Shown: piece after piece, positions 57,048 to 64,000 of the stretch
Layout: the number at the start of each line of letters is the position of its first letter
How positions within the stretch are numbered: the stretch's first letter is position 1
Source: Pseudomonas sp. P8_241
GTDB taxonomy: Bacteria; Pseudomonadota; Gammaproteobacteria; Pseudomonadales; Pseudomonadaceae
Assembly (NCBI RefSeq): GCF_034008315.1
Contig: NZ_CP125377.1
Location: forward strand, 5,830,501-5,894,500
Direction: 5' to 3'
DNA: 64,000 nt
Notes under the pieces: model-generated
Told to the model about the DNA's origin: nothing
The model's database searches: none
Seen by the model: only the letters and a program-made list of their open reading frames with translations
Position numbers and translations under genes: made by a program

Positions 57048-57931
57048 TTGCAGCGTACTCGGCAAGCAGTCAGGCCCGCGTCAACACAGCGCTGGAAACC
57101 CTGTTCACCGCGCCGAGCCCGGAACTGGCGCGGCTGTACGAAGCCATGCGCTACAGCGTGATGAATGGCGGCAAACGCGTGCGCCCACTGCTGGCCTATG
57201 CCGCGTGCGAAGCACTGGGTGGCAAGCCCGAGCAAGCCAACGGCGCGGCCTGTGCCGTGGAACTGATCCATGCCTATTCGTTGGTGCATGATGATTTGCC
57301 GGCCATGGACGATGACGATCTGCGTCGCGGCCTGCCCACCACCCACAAGAAATTCGACGAAGCCTGCGCGATTCTCGCTGGCGACGGCTTGCAGAGTCTG
57401 GCCTTCAGCGCCCTGCTCGACCCGCGCCTGAGCACATTGGACGCTGTGATCCACCTGCAAATGGTCAGCGCCCTGGCACTGGCCGCAGGCCCGGCGGGCA
57501 TGGTCGGTGGTCAGGCCATCGACCTTGGCTCGGTCGGTTTGAAGCTCGATCAAAAAGCCCTTGAATACATGCATCGGCACAAGACCGGCGCGCTGATCGA
57601 GGTCAGCGTCAAGCTCGGCGCCCTGGCCAGCGGCCGTGCCGAGAAAGACGAACTGCAAGCCCTGCAAACTTATGCGCAGGCCATTGGCCTGGCATTCCAG
57701 GTCCAGGACGACATTCTCGACGTCGAAAGCGATACCGCCACGCTTGGCAAACGCCAGGGCGCCGACATCGCGCGGGACAAACCGACCTACCCGGCCCTGC
57801 TCGGTCTCGAAGCCGCCAAGGCCTATGCCCTGGAACTGCGCGACCAGGCCCTGCAGGCGCTGCGACCGTTTGACGCGGCGGCCGAGCCGTTGCGCGATCT
57901 GGCCCGTTATATCGTCGATCGCCGCAGCTGA
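57044..57931 (+). CDS. ispA: Farnesyl diphosphate synthase
   Basis: A 295-residue prenyltransferase that condenses IPP with DMAPP and GPP. The first aspartate-rich motif is DDLPAMD from D83 and the second is QDDILD near residue 224. [10 protein letters not shown] binds the diphosphate. It is the central source of farnesyl diphosphate for ubiquinone and undecaprenyl chains, and lies between xseB and dxs. Confidence 0.97.
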   Translation: MIAAYSASSQARVNTALETLFTAPSPELARLYEAMRYSVMNGGKRVRPLLAYAACEALGGKPEQANGAACAVELIHAYSLVHDDLPAMDDDDLRRGLPTTHKKFDEACAILAGDGLQSLAFSALLDPRLSTLDAVIHLQMVSALALAAGPAGMVGGQAIDLGSVGLKLDQKALEYMHRHKTGALIEVSVKLGALASGRAEKDELQALQTYAQAIGLAFQVQDDILDVESDTATLGKRQGADIARDKPTYPALLGLEAAKAYALELRDQALQALRPFDAAAEPLRDLARYIVDRRS

Positions 57932-58022
57932 CGGCGATTACGCCAAAAAAAACCAACGCGTGGGCAGGGGGCGATGCATCAGGTAAACTGCCGCATCTTT
58001 TATACCTATAACGATTCGCCTG

Positions 58023-59921
58023 ATGCCCACGACGTTTCATGAGATTCCCCGCAAGCGCCCGACCACGCCCCTGCTCGACCGCGCGAATACGCCGGACGGC
58101 CTGCGCCGGTTAGGCGAAGCCGAGCTGGAAACCCTGGCCGATGAGTTGCGCCTGGAATTGCTCTACACGGTCGGCCAGACCGGTGGGCATTTCGGTGCCG
58201 GGCTGGGCGTGATCGAGCTGACCATCGCGTTGCATTACGTCTTCGACACCCCGGACGACCGGTTGGTGTGGGACGTGGGTCATCAGGCGTATCCGCACAA
58301 GATCCTCACCGGTCGCCGCGAGCGCATGGGCACCCTGCGCCAGAAGGACGGTATTGCCGCTTTCCCGCGCCGCTCAGAGAGCGAGTACGACACCTTTGGC
58401 GTTGGCCATTCCAGCACCTCGATCAGTGCAGCGCTGGGCATGGCGATTGCCGCCCGCCTGCAGAACAGCGATCGCAAGGCGATTGCCGTCATTGGTGACG
58501 GCGCGTTGACGGCCGGCATGGCGTTCGAGGCGCTGAACCATGCGCCGGAAGTGGACGCCAACATGCTGGTAATCCTCAACGACAACGACATGTCGATCTC
58601 GCGCAACGTCGGCGGCCTGTCGAATTATCTGGCGAAAATCCTTTCCAGCCGCACTTACGCGAGCATGCGTGAAGGCAGCAAGAAAGTCCTGTCGCGCCTG
58701 CCCGGCGCCTGGGAAATTGCCCGCCGCACTGAAGAATACGCAAAAGGCATGCTGGTCCCCGGCACGCTGTTTGAAGAGCTGGGCTGGAATTACATCGGCC
58801 CGATCGACGGCCATGACCTGCCGACCCTGATCGCCACCCTGCGTAACATGCGCGATCTGAAGGGCCCGCAGTTCCTGCACATCGTCACCAAGAAAGGCAA
58901 AGGCTTCGCTCCCGCGGAGGTCGACCCGATCGGTTACCACGCCATCACCAAACTCGAACCGCTGGACGCCCCGGCCGTCGCGCCGAAGAAGGCCAGCGGG
59001 CCGAAGTATTCCGGTGTGTTCGGTGAGTGGCTGTGCGACATGGCCGCTGCCGATCCGCGCCTGGTCGGGATCACCCCGGCGATGAAGGAAGGCTCGGACC
59101 TCGTGGCCTTCAGCGAGCGTTTCCCGCAGCGCTACTTCGATGTGGCGATTGCTGAACAACACGCCGTGACTCTCGCCGCCGGTATGGCCTGCGAAGGCGC
59201 GAAACCGGTGGTGGCGATCTACTCGACGTTCCTGCAACGCGGTTACGACCAGCTTGTTCACGATGTGGCGGTGCAGAACCTCGACGTGCTGTTCGCCATC
59301 GACCGTGCCGGTCTGGTGGGCGAAGACGGCCCGACTCACGCCGGCAGCTTTGACCTGTCTTATTTGCGCTGCATCCCCGGCATGCTGGTGATGACGCCGA
59401 GCGACGAAAACGAACTGCGCAAAATGCTCACCACCGGCCACCTCTACAACGGCCCGGCGGCGGTGCGCTACCCGCGCGGCAATGGCCCTAATGCGACGAT
59501 CGAAAAAGATCTCGAACCGATTGAAATCGGCAAGGGTGTGATTCGTCGTCAGGGCAGCAAGGTCGCCTTGCTGGTATTCGGCGTGCAATTGGCCGAGGCG
59601 CTGAAAGTCGCCGAGAAGCTGGAGGCGACCGTCGTCGACATGCGCTTCGTCAAGCCGCTGGATGAAGCGCTGGTTCGCGAAATCGCCGGCAGTCATGAAC
59701 TGCTGGTGACTATCGAAGAAAACGCAATCATGGGCGGCGCCGGAGGCGCGGTCAGCGAATTCCTCGCTCGCGAGAACATCCTCAAGTCGATGCTGCACCT
59801 GGGCTTGCCGGACATCTACGTCGAACACGCCAAACCTGCGCAGATGCTGGCCGAATGCGGTTTGGATGAGGCCGGGATCGAAGCGTCCATTCGCGAACGC
59901 CTGCAACTGCTGAACCTCTAA
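58023..59921 (+). CDS. dxs: 1-deoxy-D-xylulose-5-phosphate synthase
   Basis: A 632-residue thiamine-diphosphate enzyme, first step of the MEP isoprenoid pathway. The N-terminal [16 protein letters not shown] holds the active-site His, [15 protein letters not shown] the ThDP/Mg2+ motif, and [12 protein letters not shown] the catalytic Glu. Length is standard. It ends just before a REP pair and supplies precursors to ispA, its neighbour. Confidence 0.98.
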   Translation: MPTTFHEIPRKRPTTPLLDRANTPDGLRRLGEAELETLADELRLELLYTVGQTGGHFGAGLGVIELTIALHYVFDTPDDRLVWDVGHQAYPHKILTGRRERMGTLRQKDGIAAFPRRSESEYDTFGVGHSSTSISAALGMAIAARLQNSDRKAIAVIGDGALTAGMAFEALNHAPEVDANMLVILNDNDMSISRNVGGLSNYLAKILSSRTYASMREGSKKVLSRLPGAWEIARRTEEYAKGMLVPGTLFEELGWNYIGPIDGHDLPTLIATLRNMRDLKGPQFLHIVTKKGKGFAPAEVDPIGYHAITKLEPLDAPAVAPKKASGPKYSGVFGEWLCDMAAADPRLVGITPAMKEGSDLVAFSERFPQRYFDVAIAEQHAVTLAAGMACEGAKPVVAIYSTFLQRGYDQLVHDVAVQNLDVLFAIDRAGLVGEDGPTHAGSFDLSYLRCIPGMLVMTPSDENELRKMLTTGHLYNGPAAVRYPRGNGPNATIEKDLEPIEIGKGVIRRQGSKVALLVFGVQLAEALKVAEKLEATVVDMRFVKPLDEALVREIAGSHELLVTIEENAIMGGAGGAVSEFLARENILKSMLHLGLPDIYVEHAKPAQMLAECGLDEAGIEASIRERLQLLNL

Positions 59922-59934
59922 ACAGCTAACCCTG

Positions 59935-60037
59935 TGTAGGAGCTGCCGAAGGCTGCGATCTTTTGATCCTGGCTTTCGGCAGCGCCAAATCTGAAAAATC
60001 AAAATCAAAAGATCGCAGCCTTCGGCAGCTCCTACAG
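59935..60037. repeat. REP pair, tail-to-tail, long spacer
   Basis: GTGTAGGAGCTGCCGAAGGC plus TGCGATCTTTT (59935-59965) and AAAAGATCGCAGCCTTCGGC plus AGCTCCTACAGG (60007-60037). A fragment CTTTCGGCAGCG at about 59973-59984 may be remains of a third copy. It lies between dxs and the btuB-like gene. Confidence 0.88.
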
Positions 60038-60072
60038 GGGCGTTGTGTCGCATCTGAAATCCCGGATCCTCC

Positions 60073-61956
60073 ATGAAACTCTCTCCCCTCGCCCTGACGC
60101 TGACCCTGTTGCCAGCCGGCCCACTGCTGGCCGACACCTTCGAACGCGATCAAGCCCTGAAATTGCCCGACGTGCTGATCAGCGCCAACCGCCAGGTCGA
60201 GGCGCGCAATGACAGCAGCGCCGCCAACACTGTATTCACCCGCGAAGACATCGACCGCCTGCAACCCGACAGCGTCACTGATCTGCTGCGTCGTGTGCCC
60301 GGTGTTCAGGTCGCACAGACCGGTGGGCGCGGCAGCCTGCCGGGGGTCTACATCCGTGGCACTCAATCGGCGCAGAGTCTGGTGCTGGTGGATGGCCAAC
60401 GCATCGGCAGCTCAACCTCCGGCGACAGCAACCTGCAACACATCAACATCGAACAGGTCGAGCGCGTTGAAGTGTTGCGCGGCTCCCGTTCGGTGATTTA
60501 TGGCAGCGATGCAATTGGCGGGGTAATCCAGATTTTCACCCGCCGTGGCGGCGAACCAGGATTGCGGCCGCAACTGCATGTCGGCTTTGGTAGCAATCAG
60601 ACCTGGGAACGCAGTCTCGGGCTGTCCGGTGGCGATGAGCAAACCCGCTTCAATCTCGGCGCCAGCCTCGATGAAACCGCCGGGATTGATCGCACTCACC
60701 AGTCATATCCCAGTGACGGTGATCACGATGCCTACCGCAACAAGTCGCTCAGCCTGAGTCTGAGCCACGCGCTCAGCGACGACATCGAGATCGGTGCCAA
60801 CCTGCTGGATAACCGCGGCAAGAGCGAATACGACAACCCGTTCGGGCGCTTCGACCTGAACACCTTCGGTCAGCAGCAGCCCTACAACGAATTCGATGTG
60901 AGCAGTGTCAGCAGCTATGCCGACGCCCGGATCAACGAGGTGTGGAAATCCCGCGTTGAATTCGGCCACAGTGAAAACAGCGAGAAAACCTTCGACAAGC
61001 TCAGCGATGAGCGCAGCGTGTTCAACACCTATCGCGACTCGGTGAACTGGCAAAACGACCTGACACTCACTGAGCGCAACAGCCTGATGATTGGCGGCGA
61101 CTGGTACGAAGACCGGGTCAACAGCAGCACCGCGTTCGATGAAGACAGCCGCTGGAACCGTGCCGCGTTTATCCAGCATCGTTATCAGGCCGACAGTTTT
61201 GCCACCGAACTGGGCTTGCGTCATGACGACAACCAGCAGTTTGGCAGCCAGAACACCTGGAGCGGTACCCTCACCCTGCCGCTGAACCCTGACAATGAAA
61301 TGTTGCTGACCTACAGCGAAGGTTTTCGCGCACCGACCTTTAATGATCTGTATTACCCGGACTTCAGCAACCCGGATTTAAAGCCCGAGACGTCGAAAAG
61401 CTATGAACTGCAATGGCGAAGCCAACTGACCGAGAGCAGTAGACTGGAGGCTTCGCTCTACCGGACGGACCTTGAAGACGCGATCATTTTCGGCAGCAAC
61501 TCGCGACCGGAAAACGTTGCTTCGGCGCGGATCAACGGTTTCGAAGCGGCGTTGAAACAGGAGCTGTTCGGCTGGCAGAGCAACCTTGGCGTGGCGATCA
61601 TCGACCCACGGGACCGCGACACCGGCCATACCTTGGCCCGCCGCGCACGACGCACGCTAAGCCTGGACCTGGATCGACAGTTCGATCGTCTCGGGCTCGG
61701 CGCCAGTTGGCAGGCGGTCAGCAGCAGCTACGACGACTTGAACAATCAACAGCCGTTGGGTGGTTACGCGTTGCTGGGGTTGCGCAGCAGTTGGGCACTC
61801 AACCGTGAAATTCAGTTGGAGCTAAAGGTGGATAACTTGCTGGACAAGGGCTACAGCCGGGCGATGTACAGCCATGAAGGCAGTCAGTATGGGTATCGCG
61901 AAGAAGGTCGGGCGTGGATGTTCGGGGTGACGTGGACACCGGAAATACAGTTGTAG
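60073..61956 (+). CDS. btuB: TonB-dependent receptor, BtuB-like
   Basis: A 627-residue outer-membrane barrel with a signal peptide (about residues 1-20). LPDVLISANRQ is a TonB-box-like start; the plug domain shows LLRRVPGVQV, RGSRSVIYGSDAIGGVIQI (in pieces), and the C-terminus AWMFGVTWTPEIQL ends in the barrel signature. BtuB takes up vitamin B12. The ligand is inferred from length and from the convergent btuF-like gene. No cobalamin riboswitch is visible in the 151 bases upstream, which are mostly REP. Confidence 0.85.
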   Translation: MKLSPLALTLTLLPAGPLLADTFERDQALKLPDVLISANRQVEARNDSSAANTVFTREDIDRLQPDSVTDLLRRVPGVQVAQTGGRGSLPGVYIRGTQSAQSLVLVDGQRIGSSTSGDSNLQHINIEQVERVEVLRGSRSVIYGSDAIGGVIQIFTRRGGEPGLRPQLHVGFGSNQTWERSLGLSGGDEQTRFNLGASLDETAGIDRTHQSYPSDGDHDAYRNKSLSLSLSHALSDDIEIGANLLDNRGKSEYDNPFGRFDLNTFGQQQPYNEFDVSSVSSYADARINEVWKSRVEFGHSENSEKTFDKLSDERSVFNTYRDSVNWQNDLTLTERNSLMIGGDWYEDRVNSSTAFDEDSRWNRAAFIQHRYQADSFATELGLRHDDNQQFGSQNTWSGTLTLPLNPDNEMLLTYSEGFRAPTFNDLYYPDFSNPDLKPETSKSYELQWRSQLTESSRLEASLYRTDLEDAIIFGSNSRPENVASARINGFEAALKQELFGWQSNLGVAIIDPRDRDTGHTLARRARRTLSLDLDRQFDRLGLGASWQAVSSSYDDLNNQQPLGGYALLGLRSSWALNREIQLELKVDNLLDKGYSRAMYSHEGSQYGYREEGRAWMFGVTWTPEIQL

Positions 61957-61982
61957 GAGGTAGCGCGTAGGTACGCCGCAAC

Positions 61983-62783
61983 TCAGCGCTCAGGATCGAT
62001 AAGTTGACACAGCTTTGCAGTCGCCTCGACCATCTGCCCACTCGGCCGCTCCAGGCCTTTGTCTGTCACTAAGCGCAATTGCTGCTGCTTGACCGCCGCC
62101 ACCTGCGGCCACGCTTTCCACGCCTCGAGCTGCGCCTGATCACTGGCCAGAATCACCTCGGGATTGCGCTGAAGCACGGCCTCTACGCTGACTTGCGGTG
62201 CTGGCAGCGGCAGGTCGGCAAACACGTTCTTCGCCCCGCAGACTTCCAGCGCATCGCTGATGATCTGACCTCCCCCCACCGTGTACAGCGGCTTGTCCCA
62301 GACCTGATAGAACACGCGTAACGGCTGCTCTCGTCGATAGCGTTGACGCAGTTCATCCAGCCGCTGGCGCAACTGGGTGGACAAGGCAGCCCCACGCTCA
62401 GGCCGACCCAGCTGAGTTGCAATCGCCTCGATCTGCACGGTCAGTTGAACCACGCTATGGGGTTCGGCGACGAAAGTCGGGATGTTCAGACGCTTGAGCT
62501 GGGCACGCTGGGCCGGGCCGACGCTGCCGGGCCAGAGCAACAGCAAATCAGGTTTCAGGCTGAGCAAACGCTCCATGTCCAGCTGACCGTAACGACCCAC
62601 TGAGGGCAAGTCCTTGAGTTCGGCAGGACGTTCGCCCGCATCCAGGACACCGACCAGAAGGTCTGCCGAATCCAGTTCAACGACAATTTCAGACAGGGAA
62701 GGCGCAAGGCTGACAACGCGCTCGACAGCCGCTGCCGGACCGCTGATGGCCAGCAGCAAAACTGCCAGCCAGACAGGACGCAT
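61983..62783 (-). CDS. btuF: Cobalamin-binding periplasmic protein, BtuF-like
   Basis: A 266-residue class III substrate-binding protein with a signal peptide (LAVLLLAISGPAAA, about residues 5-18). RVVSLAPSLSEIVVELDSADLLVGV (split), YGQLDMERLLSLKPDLLLLW and YTVGGGQIISDALEVCGAKNVF follow the BtuF/helical-backbone family. Iron-siderophore binding is an alternative. Start ATG 62783 shares a base with the stop of the upstream gene. Permease and ATPase genes are not in the window. Confidence 0.85.
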   Translation of the reverse strand: MRPVWLAVLLLAISGPAAAVERVVSLAPSLSEIVVELDSADLLVGVLDAGERPAELKDLPSVGRYGQLDMERLLSLKPDLLLLWPGSVGPAQRAQLKRLNIPTFVAEPHSVVQLTVQIEAIATQLGRPERGAALSTQLRQRLDELRQRYRREQPLRVFYQVWDKPLYTVGGGQIISDALEVCGAKNVFADLPLPAPQVSVEAVLQRNPEVILASDQAQLEAWKAWPQVAAVKQQQLRLVTDKGLERPSGQMVEATAKLCQLIDPER

Positions 62784-63202
62784 CAACCGAGTTGACGCGG
62801 AATACGATAGAGGTAGAACAGCACGGCGGTCGACAGCGCCAGCAGCATCAGTGGCACCGCCTCGAGACCGACGAACACCGCCAGCGCACCGATCCATGCC
62901 GGAAGGCCGGCGGCGAGAAAGGCTGTGCGGCGCTTGGCGGCCAGGCTGATCCATGCGGCGGGCTCTTCAGGGGAGTCGAGAGCTTTCTGAGTGGCGATCA
63001 GCGCGTGTTTGTAGGCACCGAAAAATTTCAGGCTGACAAACATCGAGGCCACGCCAGCGATGAACAGCGGCATCGCCAGCACCGGCAGGATCGCCTCGCT
63101 CTGGCCAAACACCGCATTGATCACAAAGAGAGGCAACAAGGCCATCGCCAGGTATTGCCACCAGCTGACTGACAGTCGCCGCCGTACCTGACCGCGGGTC
63201 AC
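62783..63202 (-). CDS. Small membrane protein of unknown function
   Basis: A 139-residue protein with four likely helices (about residues 15-31, 38-58, 96-111 and 115-133). The GTG start at 63202 overlaps the ribA stop (GTGA), and its stop overlaps the btuF start by one base. It is sometimes annotated as an MFS fragment, but it is far too short. The overlap pattern ties it to ribA and btuF. No motif gives a function. Confidence 0.82.
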   Translation of the reverse strand: MTRGQVRRRLSVSWWQYLAMALLPLFVINAVFGQSEAILPVLAMPLFIAGVASMFVSLKFFGAYKHALIATQKALDSPEEPAAWISLAAKRRTAFLAAGLPAWIGALAVFVGLEAVPLMLLALSTAVLFYLYRIPRQLG

Positions 63203-63816
63203 GCCCGGTCTACCTCGCCCTGATGTTCATTGCCCATCATGTGGTCGAGTTTGCTGGCCTTGGTCGCCAGGTAGAGGCGGTTGTGCGGATTGTGACCGGT
63301 GTGCAGCGGCACCCGCTCGGCAACCACGATTCCCATGTCGGTCAAGGCTTTGACCTTGCGCGGGTTGTTGGTCATCAGGCGCAGGGATTTCACGCCCAGA
63401 TGCTCCAGCATCGGCAGGCACATGGCGTAGTCACGCTGATCAGCGGCAAAACCCAGACGCTCGTTGGCCTCAACGGTGTCGGCACCGCCGTCTTGCAATT
63501 CATAGGCACGGATCTTGTTCAGCAGGCCAATGCCACGGCCTTCCTGACGCAAGTAGAGCAATACGCCACGACCCTCACGGGCGATAGCCTGCAAGGCGGC
63601 CTCCAGTTGCGAGCCGCAGTCGCAACGCTGGCTGAACAAGGCATCGCCCGTCAGGCATTCGGAGTGCAACCGGCCGAGTACCGGGGCACCGTCGTCGAAC
63701 TCACCCAGGCTCAATACGACGTGCTCCCGGCCGGTGGCTTCATCGAGAAAGCCGTGCATGGTGAATTGCGCAAAAGGCGTTGGCAGCTTGGAAGCGGCGA
63801 CAAAAACGACAGGCAC
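63199..63816 (-). CDS. ribA: GTP cyclohydrolase II
   Basis: A 205-residue enzyme, first step of riboflavin synthesis. The zinc cysteines are in [19 protein letters not shown] (three Cys), and [20 protein letters not shown] is the substrate motif. The start is GTG 63816, encoding the conserved MPVVFVAAS. No FMN riboswitch is seen upstream, as is usual when ribA is separate from ribB. It overlaps the small membrane protein gene by four bases. Confidence 0.97.
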   Translation of the reverse strand: MPVVFVAASKLPTPFAQFTMHGFLDEATGREHVVLSLGEFDDGAPVLGRLHSECLTGDALFSQRCDCGSQLEAALQAIAREGRGVLLYLRQEGRGIGLLNKIRAYELQDGGADTVEANERLGFAADQRDYAMCLPMLEHLGVKSLRLMTNNPRKVKALTDMGIVVAERVPLHTGHNPHNRLYLATKASKLDHMMGNEHQGEVDRA

Positions 63817-63950
63817 CGGTGTGCTCCTGATCTAAAGAATCTGAAGTTCGCATAAAGCGGGCATTGTAACAGCAGGATCCGGAGGACGCTTAGGCTGAAT
63901 TATCGGCGATAACCATCAAAAAGTTTGATATCTATAGATCTGCCATCAAG

Positions 63951-63978
63951 GTAGGAGCTGCCGAAGGCTGCGATCTTT
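63951..63978 (+). repeat. REP element at the window end
   Basis: GTAGGAGCTGCCGAAGGCTG plus CGATCTTT (63951-63978) is a single complete REP arm; a partner may lie beyond the window. It is about 135 bases upstream of the ribA start. Confidence 0.85.
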
Positions 63979-64000
63979 AGATCCTAAAGCGTCAAGATCA

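Noticed and set aside
59922..60072. A cobalamin riboswitch expected before the btuB-like gene
   Set aside because: Only a REP pair and short linker sequence are present; no B12-box-like core was recognised.

Overview
The window is high-GC gammaproteobacterial chromosome, most likely from the Pseudomonas fluorescens group. The evidence is gene content and gene order, which from memory follow the P. aeruginosa PAO1 stretch from ybeY to ribA, and about ten copies of the REP element built on GTAGGAGCTGCCG(A/C)AGGCTGCGATCTTTT that is typical of fluorescent pseudomonads. No rRNA, tRNA, CRISPR array, IS element or intact prophage was seen. Nearly all genes are housekeeping genes in tight operons.

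Layout. 1-3064: end of a phoH-like gene, then ybeY, corC and lnt (RNA maturation, CBS-domain protein, lipoprotein acylation). 3174-10765: ydcF-like and a small unknown gene on the minus strand, then leuS, lptE, holA, the ribosome-rescue gene arfA and a lipoprotein lytic transglycosylase. 10860-23436, all minus strand: ldcA, lipA, lipB, ybeD, dacC, rlpA, mltB, rodA, mrdA, rlmH, rsfS, nadD, proA. This holds the rod-shape/elongation cell-wall cluster, lipoate synthesis and NAD/proline metabolism. 23627-34079: mpg, a DedA-PAP2 fusion, a small lower-GC pair of orphan genes, a LON-domain gene, lrgAB, a MaoC hydratase, a MORN-repeat/caspase-like lipoprotein, an SDR-like gene, a YceK lipoprotein, ubiX and mpl. 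34243-40684: an ethanolamine locus with a sigma-54 activator, an aldehyde dehydrogenase behind a good -24/-12 promoter, and eutBC. 40798-43680: a GNAT acetyltransferase, DedA, MtfA-like peptidase and inorganic pyrophosphatase. 43911-46297: an orphan S24 repressor and a membrane diguanylate cyclase. 46284-56437: a six-gene minus-strand yfa operon around an alpha-2-macroglobulin. 56805-64000: xseB, ispA, dxs (isoprenoid precursors), btuB/btuF-like B12 uptake genes, a small membrane protein and ribA.

The most interesting part is the yfa operon (46284-56437). Its members are usually listed as domains of unknown function, but reading them suggests a periplasmic peptidoglycan/protease module. The alpha-2-macroglobulin has lost the thioester cysteine. 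The DUF1175 protein has an NlpC/P60-like Cys/His pattern. The DUF2300 protein reads as a degenerate penicillin-binding-like domain, then a SpoIID-like domain, then a C-terminal HExxH segment. Two DUF2135 paralogues sit at the two ends of the operon.

Other points: arfA carries a 12-bp hairpin inside its last codons, the hallmark of nonstop-mRNA control. REP pair orientation tracks gene context (head-to-head at gene ends, tail-to-tail upstream of genes). The ethanolamine locus lacks the permease gene expected between the aldehyde dehydrogenase and eutB. The B12-dependent ethanolamine ammonia-lyase and the B12 uptake genes lie in the same window, without a visible cobalamin riboswitch.
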